Source: Natrinema longum
GTDB lineage: Archaea; Halobacteriota; Halobacteria; Halobacteriales; Natrialbaceae
Direction of reading: 5' to 3'
Length of the DNA stretch: 64,000 bases
NCBI RefSeq assembly: GCF_017352095.1
Contig: NZ_CP071463.1
Coordinates: 1,488,001 to 1,552,000, forward strand
In this document: one piece after another, positions 21,251-29,389 of the stretch
How positions within the stretch are numbered: the stretch's first letter is position 1
How the letters are laid out: the number at the start of each line of letters is the position of its first letter
Made by a program: the position numbers and the translations under genes
The notes under the pieces: generated by a model
The model's database searches: none
The model's input: only the letters and a program-made list of their open reading frames with translations
Told to the model about the DNA's origin: nothing

Positions 21251-21652
21251 ATGCGCCGAGACGACCGCGACGAACCCTTCGACGACCTGTTTCGCGAGAT
21301 CGAACGAATGATGAACGAGATGATGAACGGAGCCGATGCCAACGTCGATTTCAACTCCTCGAGTGCGGTCGACAACGGGTTCGGCATGGACACCCACGTC
21401 GACATCCACGAGACCGACGACGAGGTCCGCGTGGTCGCCGACCTCCCTGGCGTCGAAAAGGACAACATCGAACTCGAGTGCGACGGCGATACCCTGACGA
21501 TCTCCGCGGAGAGCGACCACCGCCAGTACGACGAGCGCGTCTCGCTGCCGACCCGCGTCAACGAACACAGCGCATCGGCGACTTACAACAACGGCGTCCT
21601 CGAAGTCGTCTTCGATCGTGCCGAACAGTCCTCCGATATCAGTCTCGAGTAA
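21251..21652 (+). CDS. hsp20: Hsp20 / alpha-crystallin small heat-shock protein
   Basis: 133-residue chaperone that should hold unfolded proteins as oligomers. The alpha-crystallin domain spans about 45-125: DTHVDIHETDDEVRVVADLP, GVEKDNIELECDGDTLTISA and RVSLPTRVNEHSASATYNNG, then VLEVVFDR. The A-x-x-x-N-G-V-L motif, variant here as ATYNNGVLEV, is the family signature. The N-terminal arm is short, acidic and methionine-rich (IERMMNEMMNGAD). The C-terminus lacks a clear I-x-I motif (SSDISLE is the nearest), which may weaken oligomer contacts. Confidence 0.93.
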   Translation: MRRDDRDEPFDDLFREIERMMNEMMNGADANVDFNSSSAVDNGFGMDTHVDIHETDDEVRVVADLPGVEKDNIELECDGDTLTISAESDHRQYDERVSLPTRVNEHSASATYNNGVLEVVFDRAEQSSDISLE

Positions 21653-21774
21653 TCGGGCAGTCGCGGTCGAACCGACTCGGTTTCGGTCTTCTCAGACGGA
21701 CTCCTGTACGTCAGTACCGATAGGACCCCGAACTCCCCTGTGGTTACGCCGGTGGATGGGTACAACGGATCGTC

Positions 21775-22641
21775 TCAGTCGCCAACGGTGCGGATCGCGG
21801 TCGCGAGCCGGTCGTAAAAGTCCGGTTCGTACTTCGTTTCCTCGTCGATCGTCGGTCGCGCGTTCGTCTCGTTGATCACCAGCCGGTCGTCCGTCTCGAG
21901 TACGTCCACGCCCAGAAACGGGATCTCGAGTTCGGCAGCGACCGATTCGGCGAGCTCGCGCCACGCGTCGGGGAGGTCGACGCCGGTCGCGTCCGCGCCG
22001 CGGTGGACGTTGTGCTTCCACTGGCCCTCGCTCACCGCCTCGTCGGGCAATCTGCGCTCGACCGCGCCGACGTACTCGCCCTCGAGTATCATCACCCGGT
22101 AATCGGTCGCGTTCGGGAGGTACTCCTGGACGAGAAAGGACTGGTCGCCGGTCGCCCGGTAGTCGTGGACCAGCGAGAGGTAGTCACAGATCCCCAGAAA
22201 GGAATCCAGATCGTGAGCCTTCGCGACCCCCACCCCTCGCGTCGTCGAGTTGGGTTTGACCACGACGGGCGGCTCGAACCGCTCGAAGACGTCGACCAGT
22301 TCGGCCTCCCCGACGTCGTTCGAGACGTAGACCGACTTCGGGACCGGCAGATCGGCCCGCCCGAGGCGCGCCAGTACCTCGGCCTTGTTGCGCGAGGTCA
22401 ACACCGCTTCGTGGTCGTTGAGCCACGGAATCTCGAGGAGGGCATCCGCGACCCCGCCTTCCATGAGCCGCCCCGGATAGACGAAGCCGACGTCGTACTC
22501 GTCGGGACCCCACGGTGGATCACCGAGCGGGACTGTGCGCTCGCGCACGGGCACGTGGTGAACTGCTATCCCCCGCTCGGCCAGCGGCTCCCCCATCCGC
22601 TCGAACGTCTCCTGATCGTTCGCGACCGCGAGATCGATCAT
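21775..22641 (-). CDS. ATP-grasp (RimK-like) ligase
   Basis: 288-residue cytoplasmic enzyme of the RimK / ATP-grasp superfamily, forming an amide or peptide bond through an acyl phosphate. Visible parts are the N-terminal pre-ATP-grasp domain, the central domain (SRNKAEVLARLGRADLPVPK), the ATP-binding strand VVVKPNSTTRGVGV, FLVQEYLP and the Mg2+ site INETNARPTI, preceded by PFLGVDVLETDDRLVI. The substrate is unknown. The neighbours (Hsp20, lipoprotein) give no clue, so it could be a RimK-type glutamate ligase, a peptide-forming enzyme or a cofactor-modifying one. Confidence 0.88.
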   Translation of the reverse strand: MIDLAVANDQETFERMGEPLAERGIAVHHVPVRERTVPLGDPPWGPDEYDVGFVYPGRLMEGGVADALLEIPWLNDHEAVLTSRNKAEVLARLGRADLPVPKSVYVSNDVGEAELVDVFERFEPPVVVKPNSTTRGVGVAKAHDLDSFLGICDYLSLVHDYRATGDQSFLVQEYLPNATDYRVMILEGEYVGAVERRLPDEAVSEGQWKHNVHRGADATGVDLPDAWRELAESVAAELEIPFLGVDVLETDDRLVINETNARPTIDEETKYEPDFYDRLATAIRTVGD

Positions 22642-22732
22642 ACGCGGTACTCGGGAGGAGATGGGGAAAAAGGTGTCTCGTGGCTACGATAGGGAACGCG
22701 GGACCGAAACGAGGAGTGCTCGACCACCGGCG

Positions 22733-23335
22733 CTACTCGTCGGCCGCCTTCACTCGCACGTCGTACGCTTCCCGCACGAACGGCCCGTCGAACGAGACGG
22801 TCTCGGTCGCGTCAGCGTCCAGTTCGAGCGTCCGCCGTTCGTCCGTCGTTTCGCCGTCCGGTGAGGTGAGTGCGATCTCGACGAGCCCCTCCTCGCCGTC
22901 GTTTCGGACGTCCGCCTCGACGCTCCCGACCTGCGCCTCGAGGAAGTAGGCGTCGTACCCCTCGGCCGAAACGTCGTCGACGACGACATCGCGCCGTTCG
23001 CCCGCCGCGAAGTGGACGAGAGTCACGCGAGCGGGAGCGCCGGCCGTGAGGACGTCACCGTCGGTCTCGTCCGCCTCGAGGAGATACAGCGAAATCGCGG
23101 CCTCGCCGTCGTCGCCGGCGTTTTCGAACGTCGCGGCGAACTCGTGGTCCGAGTCCGCGTCGATCGACTCGACGGGCGGAACGACGTCGCCGTCGACGTG
23201 CTCGACCGCCGGAACTCGAACGTCTCCGACGACCGGTTCCGGCGGGTCCTCGGATTCGGACTCGAACGCAGCACATCCTGCGGCCGAGATCGTGAACAGA
23301 CTTCCCCCGGCGGCGAGGACTCCTCGGCGATCCAT
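22733..23335 (-). CDS. Lipoprotein with beta-sandwich domains, exported
   Basis: 200-residue protein. The N-terminus MDRRGVLAAGGSLFTISAAGC has twin arginines, a hydrophobic core and a lipobox with the cysteine at residue 21, so it is probably exported by Tat and lipid-anchored. The mature part is acidic and beta-rich with an Ig-like or CARDB-like pattern (HEFAATFENAGDDGEAAISL, RVTLVHFAAGERRDVVV, QVGSVEADVRNDGEEGLVEI, TETVSFDGPFVREAYDVRV). Function unknown. The start is the ATG at 23335; an open frame continues upstream but leaves haloarchaeal composition. Confidence 0.82.
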   Translation of the reverse strand: MDRRGVLAAGGSLFTISAAGCAAFESESEDPPEPVVGDVRVPAVEHVDGDVVPPVESIDADSDHEFAATFENAGDDGEAAISLYLLEADETDGDVLTAGAPARVTLVHFAAGERRDVVVDDVSAEGYDAYFLEAQVGSVEADVRNDGEEGLVEIALTSPDGETTDERRTLELDADATETVSFDGPFVREAYDVRVKAADE

Positions 23336-23714
23336 ACGTAATATGCCATAGCGAACCCACGTTATTCTTTTCGTCTGATTGGCCACCAAACAAACTGATG
23401 CCGGCGTGATCCGGCATGCAGCACGGAGACGTGCGGACCGCTTACGTATCCGAATGTTCCGTGGCCGGGAGTGCGTCTCGAGCAGATGCGAGAGACGCAC
23501 GATCCGGGGAAAGGCAGGCGGTTGACCGAACCGACCGCGAGTGAGTGCCGAAGGCACGAACGAGCGGGCCGACGACTGAGGTGACCGAGTGACGATCAGG
23601 AACGAGGGAACGGAAGGAGGAGTGCTTTTGGTCCAGCTTTTACCGAGCGACAACGCGCCGTGGAGCGGCATCGCCGCTCCCGGCGCGAAACGAGCGCAAA
23701 GTAAAAGGTGGTTT
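23336..23714. other. Intergenic region with palindromes
   Basis: 379 bp, no gene. It holds the promoter side of the lipoprotein (AT-rich 23350-23395), the hairpin GTGCGTCTC...GAGACGCAC (23471-23500, 9-bp stem) and the smaller GTGCC-GAA-GGCAC (23545-23557). Gene-poor palindromic stretches of this kind recur in this window (see the tRNA-Arg array). Confidence 0.5.
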
Positions 23715-24245
23715 CTAGGCGATCAGCTGTTCTTCGCCACGCTCGACGACGACGCGACACGGCGGCGAGATCTTGTTGTAGGAGCGCCGGAGCGCGTCCT
23801 TGGCGAACTCGGCGTCGTCGACGTCACACCAGATGGTGAAAATGCGCTCGCCGGCGTCGATGCGAGCGGCGGTGCCGACGATCTTCCCGAACGCCTGGCG
23901 CATCCCGTCGGAAACACGGTCTGCACCCGCGCCCGTCGCCTGCTTGTTCTCCCGGATGACGTGGTGGGGGAACTTGCGCAGGACCATCTTGTAGTTGTTC
24001 TCGCCGGCGTTTTTCAGCATGTGCCGATTGGCCGAGAGGCGGGAAGCCTCGAGCGAACCGTGACGGATCTGGACCTCTTCTTCCGTGATGAGGCTGATCT
24101 GGACGGGGTAGTCCTCGGCGTTGGCCTGGGCGTCGCCCATCTTGTGCTGTGCGATCTTCGAACCCGGGATGCCAGTAATGTACTCGCGGCGCGTGTAGGC
24201 CGGCTTACTGATCTCCCGGTACATGGAGGCAGGCTTGTCTGACAT
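23715..24245 (-). CDS. rpl10e: 50S ribosomal protein L10e (uL16)
   Basis: 176-residue ribosomal protein of the large subunit, the archaeal/eukaryotic counterpart of bacterial L16, located near the peptidyl transferase centre and P-site tRNA. The sequence [20 protein letters not shown], then [38 protein letters not shown] and [16 protein letters not shown] is typical and full length. It is monocistronic, flanked upstream by the HTH gene on the same strand (83 bp gap). Confidence 0.97.
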   Translation of the reverse strand: MSDKPASMYREISKPAYTRREYITGIPGSKIAQHKMGDAQANAEDYPVQISLITEEEVQIRHGSLEASRLSANRHMLKNAGENNYKMVLRKFPHHVIRENKQATGAGADRVSDGMRQAFGKIVGTAARIDAGERIFTIWCDVDDAEFAKDALRRSYNKISPPCRVVVERGEEQLIA

Positions 24246-24328
24246 GGTTGTGATTACTTACGAGAACGGAGGCCCACCGCGCGGATAAAGGCTTCGAAGC
24301 ACCGCGTCGGGCGGGGTTGAGCGGGCTC

Positions 24329-24562
24329 TCAGTTGGCGACGACGTACTCGGACTCGGTTCGTTCGATCAGCTCTTCGCTCTCGAGCGAGGACAGCACGCT
24401 CAGAACGGACAGTTTCCGCATGGCCAGCAGTTCACTGAGGTCCGTCGCGGTCGCTCCGCCGGTCGCCTCGAGCGTGAGGTAGACGAGCTTGCTCTGTGCG
24501 GAGCCGAGCTCCGCGGGGACGTGGCCGAGTCGATCGGTCGTTCGTGCATCGTGTTTCATCAT
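24329..24562 (-). CDS. Small winged-helix regulator (TrmB/MarR-like)
   Basis: 77-residue protein that is almost only a winged helix: LGSAQSKLVYLTLEATGGAT (helix 1), ATDLSELLAMRKLSVLSVLS (helix-turn-helix), SLESEELIERTESEYVVA (wing). It belongs to the small HTH proteins of Halobacteria related to TrmB. I use the ATG at 24562, since a TATA box at 24584-24593 lies 22-31 nt upstream and would give a leaderless mRNA; a GTG at 24577 would sit too close to the TATA box. It is transcribed towards rpl10e, and whether it regulates that gene is unknown. Confidence 0.78.
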   Translation of the reverse strand: MMKHDARTTDRLGHVPAELGSAQSKLVYLTLEATGGATATDLSELLAMRKLSVLSVLSSLESEELIERTESEYVVAN

Positions 24563-24580
24563 ATACAGATCCACCACGAT

Positions 24581-24593
24581 CCCACATATAACT
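24581..24593 (-). promoter_or_regulatory. TATA box of the small HTH gene
   Basis: AGTTATATGTGGG on the minus strand, centred about 26 nt upstream of the ATG at 24562, in an AT-rich stretch that continues to 24655. Confidence 0.5.
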
Positions 24594-24755
24594 CTATGGT
24601 GTAGAGAATATAGATTGGCTAGTAGGTAATGATGTGGTTATATACCTATAAGGATGGAGGATCGGGCGCAGGACGGTGAGACGGGACTCCCGACGCTGTC
24701 GCAGTGATCGCCTCGCGTCTCGTTCGGGGTCGCTCCGGAACTCGTTCCCGCTATA

Positions 24756-24831
24756 GTAGCCACTGAAAGTCGATGCAGACTTGACCACATGACAGTGTCG
24801 CGGTCAGTGTGTCGATCGTTTCAGTGGCTAC
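24756..24831. repeat. 76-bp palindromic element, copy 1
   Basis: Perfect 13-bp terminal inverted repeats GTAGCCACTGAAA / TTTCAGTGGCTAC enclose an inner stem TGACC...GGTCA. A second copy of exactly the same length is at 57072-57147. Terminal and inner stems each differ between the copies by a compensated base-pair change (C-G to A-T; C-G to T-A). It lies in the 440-bp gap between the small HTH gene and thiE. No target-site duplication is obvious; both copies are preceded by TATA. Confidence 0.85.
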
Positions 24832-25009
24832 GGCAGTAGTACAGCAGTCGTCAACGAGTGGGTCCGATCGCATCCGGGGCCGAGCGAACTCGACAACTGT
24901 AATCACGCTCGAACGGACGATCCGTTTTTGCGCCGCTTCTCGGCTCCCCGTCCGGTCGTGTGGCGTCTCGATCGAAGCCACTTAGTGATATTACCGACTG
25001 GTGTCAGCC

Positions 25010-25675
25010 GTGAATCCCTCGAACTGGCGGGTCTACCTGGTCACGCAGGCGTCGCTGTCGGGCGACCGATCGACACTCGAGATCGTCGACGCGGCTATCG
25101 ACGGCGGTATCGACGCCGTCCAACTCCGCGAGAAGGAGACGAGCGCCCGATCGCGGTACGAACTCGGCCTCGAGTTACGCGAACGCACGGCGGCGGCGGG
25201 CGTCGACCTGATCGTCAACGATCGGATCGATCTCGCCCGGGCGATCGATGCCGACGGAGTCCACGTCGGACAGTCGGATCTTCCGGTGTCGGTCGTTCGT
25301 GACCTGCTCGGGCCGGACGCGATCGTCGGTTGTTCGGCGTCGACGGTCGCGGACGCTCGGGAGGCGGAAGCCCACGGCGCGGACTACCTCGGGGTCGGGG
25401 CCGTTTACGGAACGTCCTCGAAGGACGTCGACGAACCCAAAGACGGGATCGGTCCGGCTCGGGTCGCCGAGATCGCCGACGCGGTCTCGGTTCCGGTCCA
25501 TGGGATCGGCGGGATCACGGCCGACACCGCCGCACCCGTCGTTACAGCGGGCGCAGCCGGGGTGGCCGTAATCAGCGCGATCACGGCAGCGCCGGATCCA
25601 CGAACCGCGACGGAATCGCTTGCTGCCGCCGTCGAAACGCCAAAGGAAGTCGGTCGCGGAGGACGAAGAGAATGA
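25010..25675 (+). CDS. thiE: Thiamine-phosphate synthase
   Basis: 221-residue TIM-barrel enzyme joining hydroxymethylpyrimidine diphosphate and thiazole phosphate to thiamine phosphate. Family motifs: YLVTQ, GIDAVQLREKE (diphosphate contact), LIVNDRIDLA, DGVHVGQSDLP, VGCSAST, YLGVGAVYGTSSK and PVHGIGGIT. The GTG at 25010 (NPSNWRVYLVTQ) is preferred to the GTG at 25001 because a TATA-like TAGTGATATT (24983-24992) is about 25 nt upstream. Its stop overlaps the thiM start. Together they make the salvage and joining steps of thiamine synthesis. I see no THI-box riboswitch, as expected for Halobacteria. Confidence 0.95.
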   Translation: MNPSNWRVYLVTQASLSGDRSTLEIVDAAIDGGIDAVQLREKETSARSRYELGLELRERTAAAGVDLIVNDRIDLARAIDADGVHVGQSDLPVSVVRDLLGPDAIVGCSASTVADAREAEAHGADYLGVGAVYGTSSKDVDEPKDGIGPARVAEIADAVSVPVHGIGGITADTAAPVVTAGAAGVAVISAITAAPDPRTATESLAAAVETPKEVGRGGRRE

Positions 25676-26502
25676 GCGTTACTGACATCGCCGCCGCGGA
25701 CCTCGCGGACTCGGTTCGGACGGTCCGGGAGACGGAGCCGCTCGTCCAGCACCTGACGAACACGGTAACGATCAACGACGTGGCGAACCTGACCCTCCAC
25801 TGGGGCGGGTTGCCGGTGATGGCCGACTCCTTCGGGGACGCCGGCGAGATGGCCACAGCCGCGCGTGCGGTCGTGATCAACATCGGGCAGGTGCCCGACG
25901 GCCGCGTCGAGGCCATGCACGAGGCCGGCCGGACGGCCAACGAGCGTGGGATACCGGTCGTCCTCGACCCCGTCGGCGTCGGCTCGACGCCCTCGCGCGA
26001 CGCGGTCGCGGAAAGCCTCCTCTCGGAGGTCGAATTCGCCGCGATCAAGGGCAACTACGGCGAGATCAGTGCGCTCGCTGGCGTCGAGGCGGAGGTCAAA
26101 GGCGTCGAGTCGATCGGTGACTACGAGGGAATCGAGCGGACGGCCCGTTCGGTCGCCGAGTCGACCGGCGCGATCGTCGTCGCCTCGGGCGTCGAAGACG
26201 TCGTCGCGGACGCCGACGGCGCGGTCCGAGTGGCCGCGGGCCACGAGATGCTCGGCGAAGTCGTCGGGACCGGCTGCATGCTCGGCGCGACCGTCGGGAC
26301 GTTCTGTGGTGCACTCGAGGAGGCCCACGAAGCTGCCGTCCACGGCGCGCTCGCCTTCGGCCTCGCCGGCGAACGGGCGGCCGAGCTCGAGTACGCGGGC
26401 CCGGGGAGCTACCGGACGAACTTCCGCGATGCCGTCTACGGAGTCACCGGCGACGCCGTCGCGGAGCGCTCGCTCGAGGATCGGATCGAACGGGCCCTCT
26501 GA
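25672..26502 (+). CDS. thiM: Hydroxyethylthiazole kinase
   Basis: 276-residue ribokinase-fold enzyme that phosphorylates the thiazole alcohol for ThiE. Signatures: PLVQHLTNTVTINDVANLTL, ADSFGDAGEM, VVINIGQV, VVLDPVGVGSTPSR, IKGNYGEISAL, VVASGVEDVV, and the anion hole/catalytic loop EVVGTGCMLGATVG with the catalytic cysteine in GTGC. The ATG overlaps the thiE TGA (ATGA), so expression is coupled. An open frame extending further upstream over thiE is an overlap artefact. Confidence 0.96.
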   Translation: MSVTDIAAADLADSVRTVRETEPLVQHLTNTVTINDVANLTLHWGGLPVMADSFGDAGEMATAARAVVINIGQVPDGRVEAMHEAGRTANERGIPVVLDPVGVGSTPSRDAVAESLLSEVEFAAIKGNYGEISALAGVEAEVKGVESIGDYEGIERTARSVAESTGAIVVASGVEDVVADADGAVRVAAGHEMLGEVVGTGCMLGATVGTFCGALEEAHEAAVHGALAFGLAGERAAELEYAGPGSYRTNFRDAVYGVTGDAVAERSLEDRIERAL

Positions 26503-26650
26503 GACGGTCTCCTGTCCGTCGGTGCCGGTGTGACCGAGACCGTCCTGCGGTCCCACCGGGAGATCGGGACAGCAAACCGTATGAGACGGGACGTGCCGGC
26601 GGCCCAGTCGACGTCCCGTCCTTCCAGTGACTCGGAACGGACTGAAACCG

Positions 26651-26659
26651 TTTTAATAC
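26651..26659 (+). promoter_or_regulatory. TATA box of the DUF7553-like gene
   Basis: TTTTAATAC lies 21-29 nt before the ATG at 26680, giving a leaderless transcript. Confidence 0.5.
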
Positions 26660-26679
26660 CTCCGGGAGAAGCGTCGGCC

Positions 26680-26952
26680 ATGGCTCGAGAGGAACTCGAG
26701 AACGCGGCCGAGTCGATCGAAGACGCGGCAGCGGCCGCGTCCGACGACGAGGCACAGGAACGACTCCAGAACCAGGCGGCGAAGTTCGAGGACTACGCCA
26801 CGGCCGACCACGGGCCCGACCACGGACAACTCGCGCGCCACGAACACATTCTGAACGACATCGCGGACGACGAGGGCGGCGACGTCGCCGATCACCTCGA
26901 GGACGCCCTCGGGGCGATCACGGAGTTCCGGTCGACGCTCGAGGGCGTCTAG
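26680..26952 (+). CDS. Small helical protein, DUF7553-like
   Basis: 90-residue, very acidic protein made almost wholly of predicted helices: ENAAESIEDAAAAASDDEAQ, ERLQNQAAKFEDYATAD, a histidine-rich HGPDHGQLARHEHILNDI turn and DVADHLEDALGAITEFRSTL. It matches my memory of the haloarchaeal DUF7553 family. The clustered histidines (HGPDHGQ..RHEH) could bind metal, but nothing proves it. Leaderless start at the ATG at 26680. Confidence 0.8.
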   Translation: MAREELENAAESIEDAAAAASDDEAQERLQNQAAKFEDYATADHGPDHGQLARHEHILNDIADDEGGDVADHLEDALGAITEFRSTLEGV

Positions 26953-27211
26953 GGGTCTGGGAACCGACGTTTTTCGCGGTGTGAGAGGATGATGAGGGAG
27001 AACTCGAGAGTCCTCGAGCCGCGACGCCGAGCCTGAACGGAGACGGGCAGCTCCGGCGGTGAAGGCCGACGAGTCCTGCTCGCGTGCCGACAGGGAACCG
27101 CCACGTCCTCCCCAGCCGATTCGCTCGTGGTACTCGCTCATCCCTCGCGTGCGTTCGAGCAACGGGTCGCCATCGGCGACCCGTCGCTCAGCACGCGCCA
27201 CCGCTGGCTCG

Positions 27212-27844
27212 TTAGCAGACCGGTTTGGGGTTCGCGCCCATCCCTTCGAGCGTCTCGACGTACTCATCGTAGGCGGCCTGGATCGCACCCGTCGCGGCCT
27301 CCTCGGCGCGGTCCCAGTCTTCCTCGCCCTCACAGACCGTCTCGAGGAGTGCTGTCGCGCGCTCGAGTTGGTCGTCTAAGTCCTCGCCGAAGCCGCGAAA
27401 CAGGCTGGCGGTCTGGGGGTCGGCGTCGCCGACGAAGTAGCCGACGACCTGGTCTTTCGAGCGCTGGCTCGCGAGGATGCGACCCACGAGCGCGCCGACG
27501 CGGGAGACGGTGTCCTCGCGGTCGCGCAGGTACGCGTGGAGCTGGGGCGTCTCGGTCGGCTCGTACTCGTCGTCGAGTTTGCCGTCGACGGTCTCGTAAT
27601 GGCCCCGTTCCTCCTCGGCGGTCGTCTCGAAAGCCGCGCGGGCCTCCTCGTTGGGTTCGTCGTCGGCCCACCCGAGGAAGGTCTGCCAGGCGGCGTACTC
27701 GGCGTCGGCGGTGGCCTCGAGGACGGGTTCGGTGTCGATCTCGCCGCCGGTGTCGGCGTACAGCGACTTCGAGGAGCCGAGTCGTGAAAGGGCGGTCTGG
27801 TTTTCCTCGCTGACGGTTTCGACGAACGTCTCCGGATCGGTCAT
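27212..27844 (-). CDS. Rubrerythrin / ferritin-like family protein
   Basis: 210-residue cytoplasmic four-helix protein. Carboxylate ligands are partly visible: ADAEYAAWQTFLGWADD (helix with E), EEERGHYETV (E-x2-H type), and later VGALVGRILASQRSKDQVVG and GAIQAAYDEYVETLEGM. The E-E-R-G-H-Y motif resembles the di-iron site of rubrerythrins, but there is no C-terminal rubredoxin domain. Halobacterial homologues are annotated as rubrerythrin family. A role in peroxide or iron handling is likely but not shown. Confidence 0.78.
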   Translation of the reverse strand: MTDPETFVETVSEENQTALSRLGSSKSLYADTGGEIDTEPVLEATADAEYAAWQTFLGWADDEPNEEARAAFETTAEEERGHYETVDGKLDDEYEPTETPQLHAYLRDREDTVSRVGALVGRILASQRSKDQVVGYFVGDADPQTASLFRGFGEDLDDQLERATALLETVCEGEEDWDRAEEAATGAIQAAYDEYVETLEGMGANPKPVC

Positions 27845-28006
27845 GGGGACGCATTCGAGCGGGGCCGGGTTATGTTTATCGTGACGACGCTCGCCTCGAT
27901 GTCGCCTCGGGGTCGCGACGTCGGCCGGTAGTCACCTGTTACTGTTCGAAAAGCGAACTCCAACGATAGCATAACAATTACCACGCCGGGACTGTCCACG
28001 AGCGAA

Positions 28007-29224
28007 ATGAAACGACGAGCGTATCTGGTGACGGCTGCTGCGGCGACGCTCGGTGGCTGTTCCGCGCTGAGTGGTTCTGACACCTCGGACGATCCAAACG
28101 AAACGGACGGGAACGAGTCCGATGACTCGGATACGATCGACGAAGAACCCGGGTCGTTCGATCAGTTCGACGACCTTTCGATGTGGGAGGTGATGGACGG
28201 CTCGCTCGAACTGGACGAAGACCGAACGTACGTCGGCGAGCAGTCCGGTCGGATGGAAGCCGGGATGCGCGAGGATCGGGTCATGATCAAACGACGGTTC
28301 GACTCGGTTCGGGACCTCTCCGACGAGTTCCCCGCGGTGGCGTTCATGACCGAGGACGACGTCGATCCGGTCGTTCAGCTCACCGATACCGACGGCAACC
28401 GGCTGCTCCTCCAGAGTACCACCGTCCCGGGACTCCCGTTTGCACACCACGATTTCAGTGTTATCGACACCGACGGCGATCCCGATCTGAGCGCGATCGA
28501 GCACGTCAAGATCTCCGCGTGGGCGGGCGAGGGGCGGTCCGTGACGGTCTGGGTCGACGACCTCCACTTCGTCTCCCGGCCGGAGACGGGCAAGGTCCTC
28601 CTCCAGTTCGACGGCGGTGCCGAGTCCGTTTACACCCGAGCCCGCTCGACGCTGTCCGAACACGACCTCCCCGCGACGGTGTTCGTTCCCACCGACTACG
28701 TCGGCGGGAGCGGCTACCTCAGTCGCAGCCAACTCGAGACCCTCCAGGGCGACGGCTGGACGATCGGCAGCCAGGGCATGTCCGCGAGCGATCTCGCCGG
28801 CGAGAGCGAGTCGTCCCAGCGAGACCAGATCCAGGGTGCCATCGAATGGCTCGAGGACAACGGCTTCGAGGACGGTGCGAACTACTTCGCGTATCCGCTC
28901 AACCGGTACGACGGGACGACGATGGCGGCCGTCGAGGAGCACCACGACATCGGCTTCGTCGGCGGCTACGCCGGCCACGGAAACCTATCGAACCCCGCAC
29001 TCGCGCCGCGGGCGGTCAGCCCGTCGGCCGACGAGGCGACGCAGTTGCTCGACCGGACGGCCCGGTTCCGGACCATCACGACGCTTACGTACGGGGACCT
29101 CACCGGCGAATCGCGATCGGCGTTCGAGGAGACGGTCGCCGCTCTCGCCGACCGCGAATCGGCCGGCGACCTCGAAGTCGTGACCCCGGACGACATCGCG
29201 TCGAACCACATCCACGAGGAGTAA
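28007..29224 (+). CDS. Exported polysaccharide-deacetylase-like lipoprotein, active site degenerate
   Basis: 405-residue protein. The N-terminus MKRRAYLVTAAAATLGGCSA has twin arginines and a lipobox (cysteine at residue 18), followed by an acidic linker. Residues about 45-190 are a beta-sandwich (SGRMEAGMREDRVMIKRRFD, VTVWVDDLHFVSRP). About 195-400 resemble a NodB deacetylase barrel: VLLQFDGGAESVYTRARSTL, DLPATVFVPTDYVG, GWTIGSQGMSASDL, YFAYPLNRYDG. The metal ligands are missing. Motif 1 is FDGG instead of FDDG, and motif 2 has SQGMSAS where H-x3-H is expected. It therefore looks like a non-catalytic carbohydrate-binding relative, or one with altered chemistry. Confidence 0.85.
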   Translation: MKRRAYLVTAAAATLGGCSALSGSDTSDDPNETDGNESDDSDTIDEEPGSFDQFDDLSMWEVMDGSLELDEDRTYVGEQSGRMEAGMREDRVMIKRRFDSVRDLSDEFPAVAFMTEDDVDPVVQLTDTDGNRLLLQSTTVPGLPFAHHDFSVIDTDGDPDLSAIEHVKISAWAGEGRSVTVWVDDLHFVSRPETGKVLLQFDGGAESVYTRARSTLSEHDLPATVFVPTDYVGGSGYLSRSQLETLQGDGWTIGSQGMSASDLAGESESSQRDQIQGAIEWLEDNGFEDGANYFAYPLNRYDGTTMAAVEEHHDIGFVGGYAGHGNLSNPALAPRAVSPSADEATQLLDRTARFRTITTLTYGDLTGESRSAFEETVAALADRESAGDLEVVTPDDIASNHIHEE

Positions 29225-29389
29225 TCCGGTCGGGCGGGCGACCAGTCCCGCGACTGGTTCGACGGGAGTGTCGACGGCGGGAGAGGAGCGACGCCACTCG
29301 CTGGCTCGGTGGTCGACTCGAAAATCGTCGGCTTCGGAGACTGTGTAGTGTTCGTCACGAACGAGCGCGGCCCGTTCGCGCGACTACGC

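Noticed and set aside
24563-25000. THI-box riboswitch upstream of thiE
   Set aside because: The gap holds the 76-bp palindrome and no CUGAGA-type core pair that I could see, and a TATA box lies about 25 nt before the thiE start, leaving no room for a leader.
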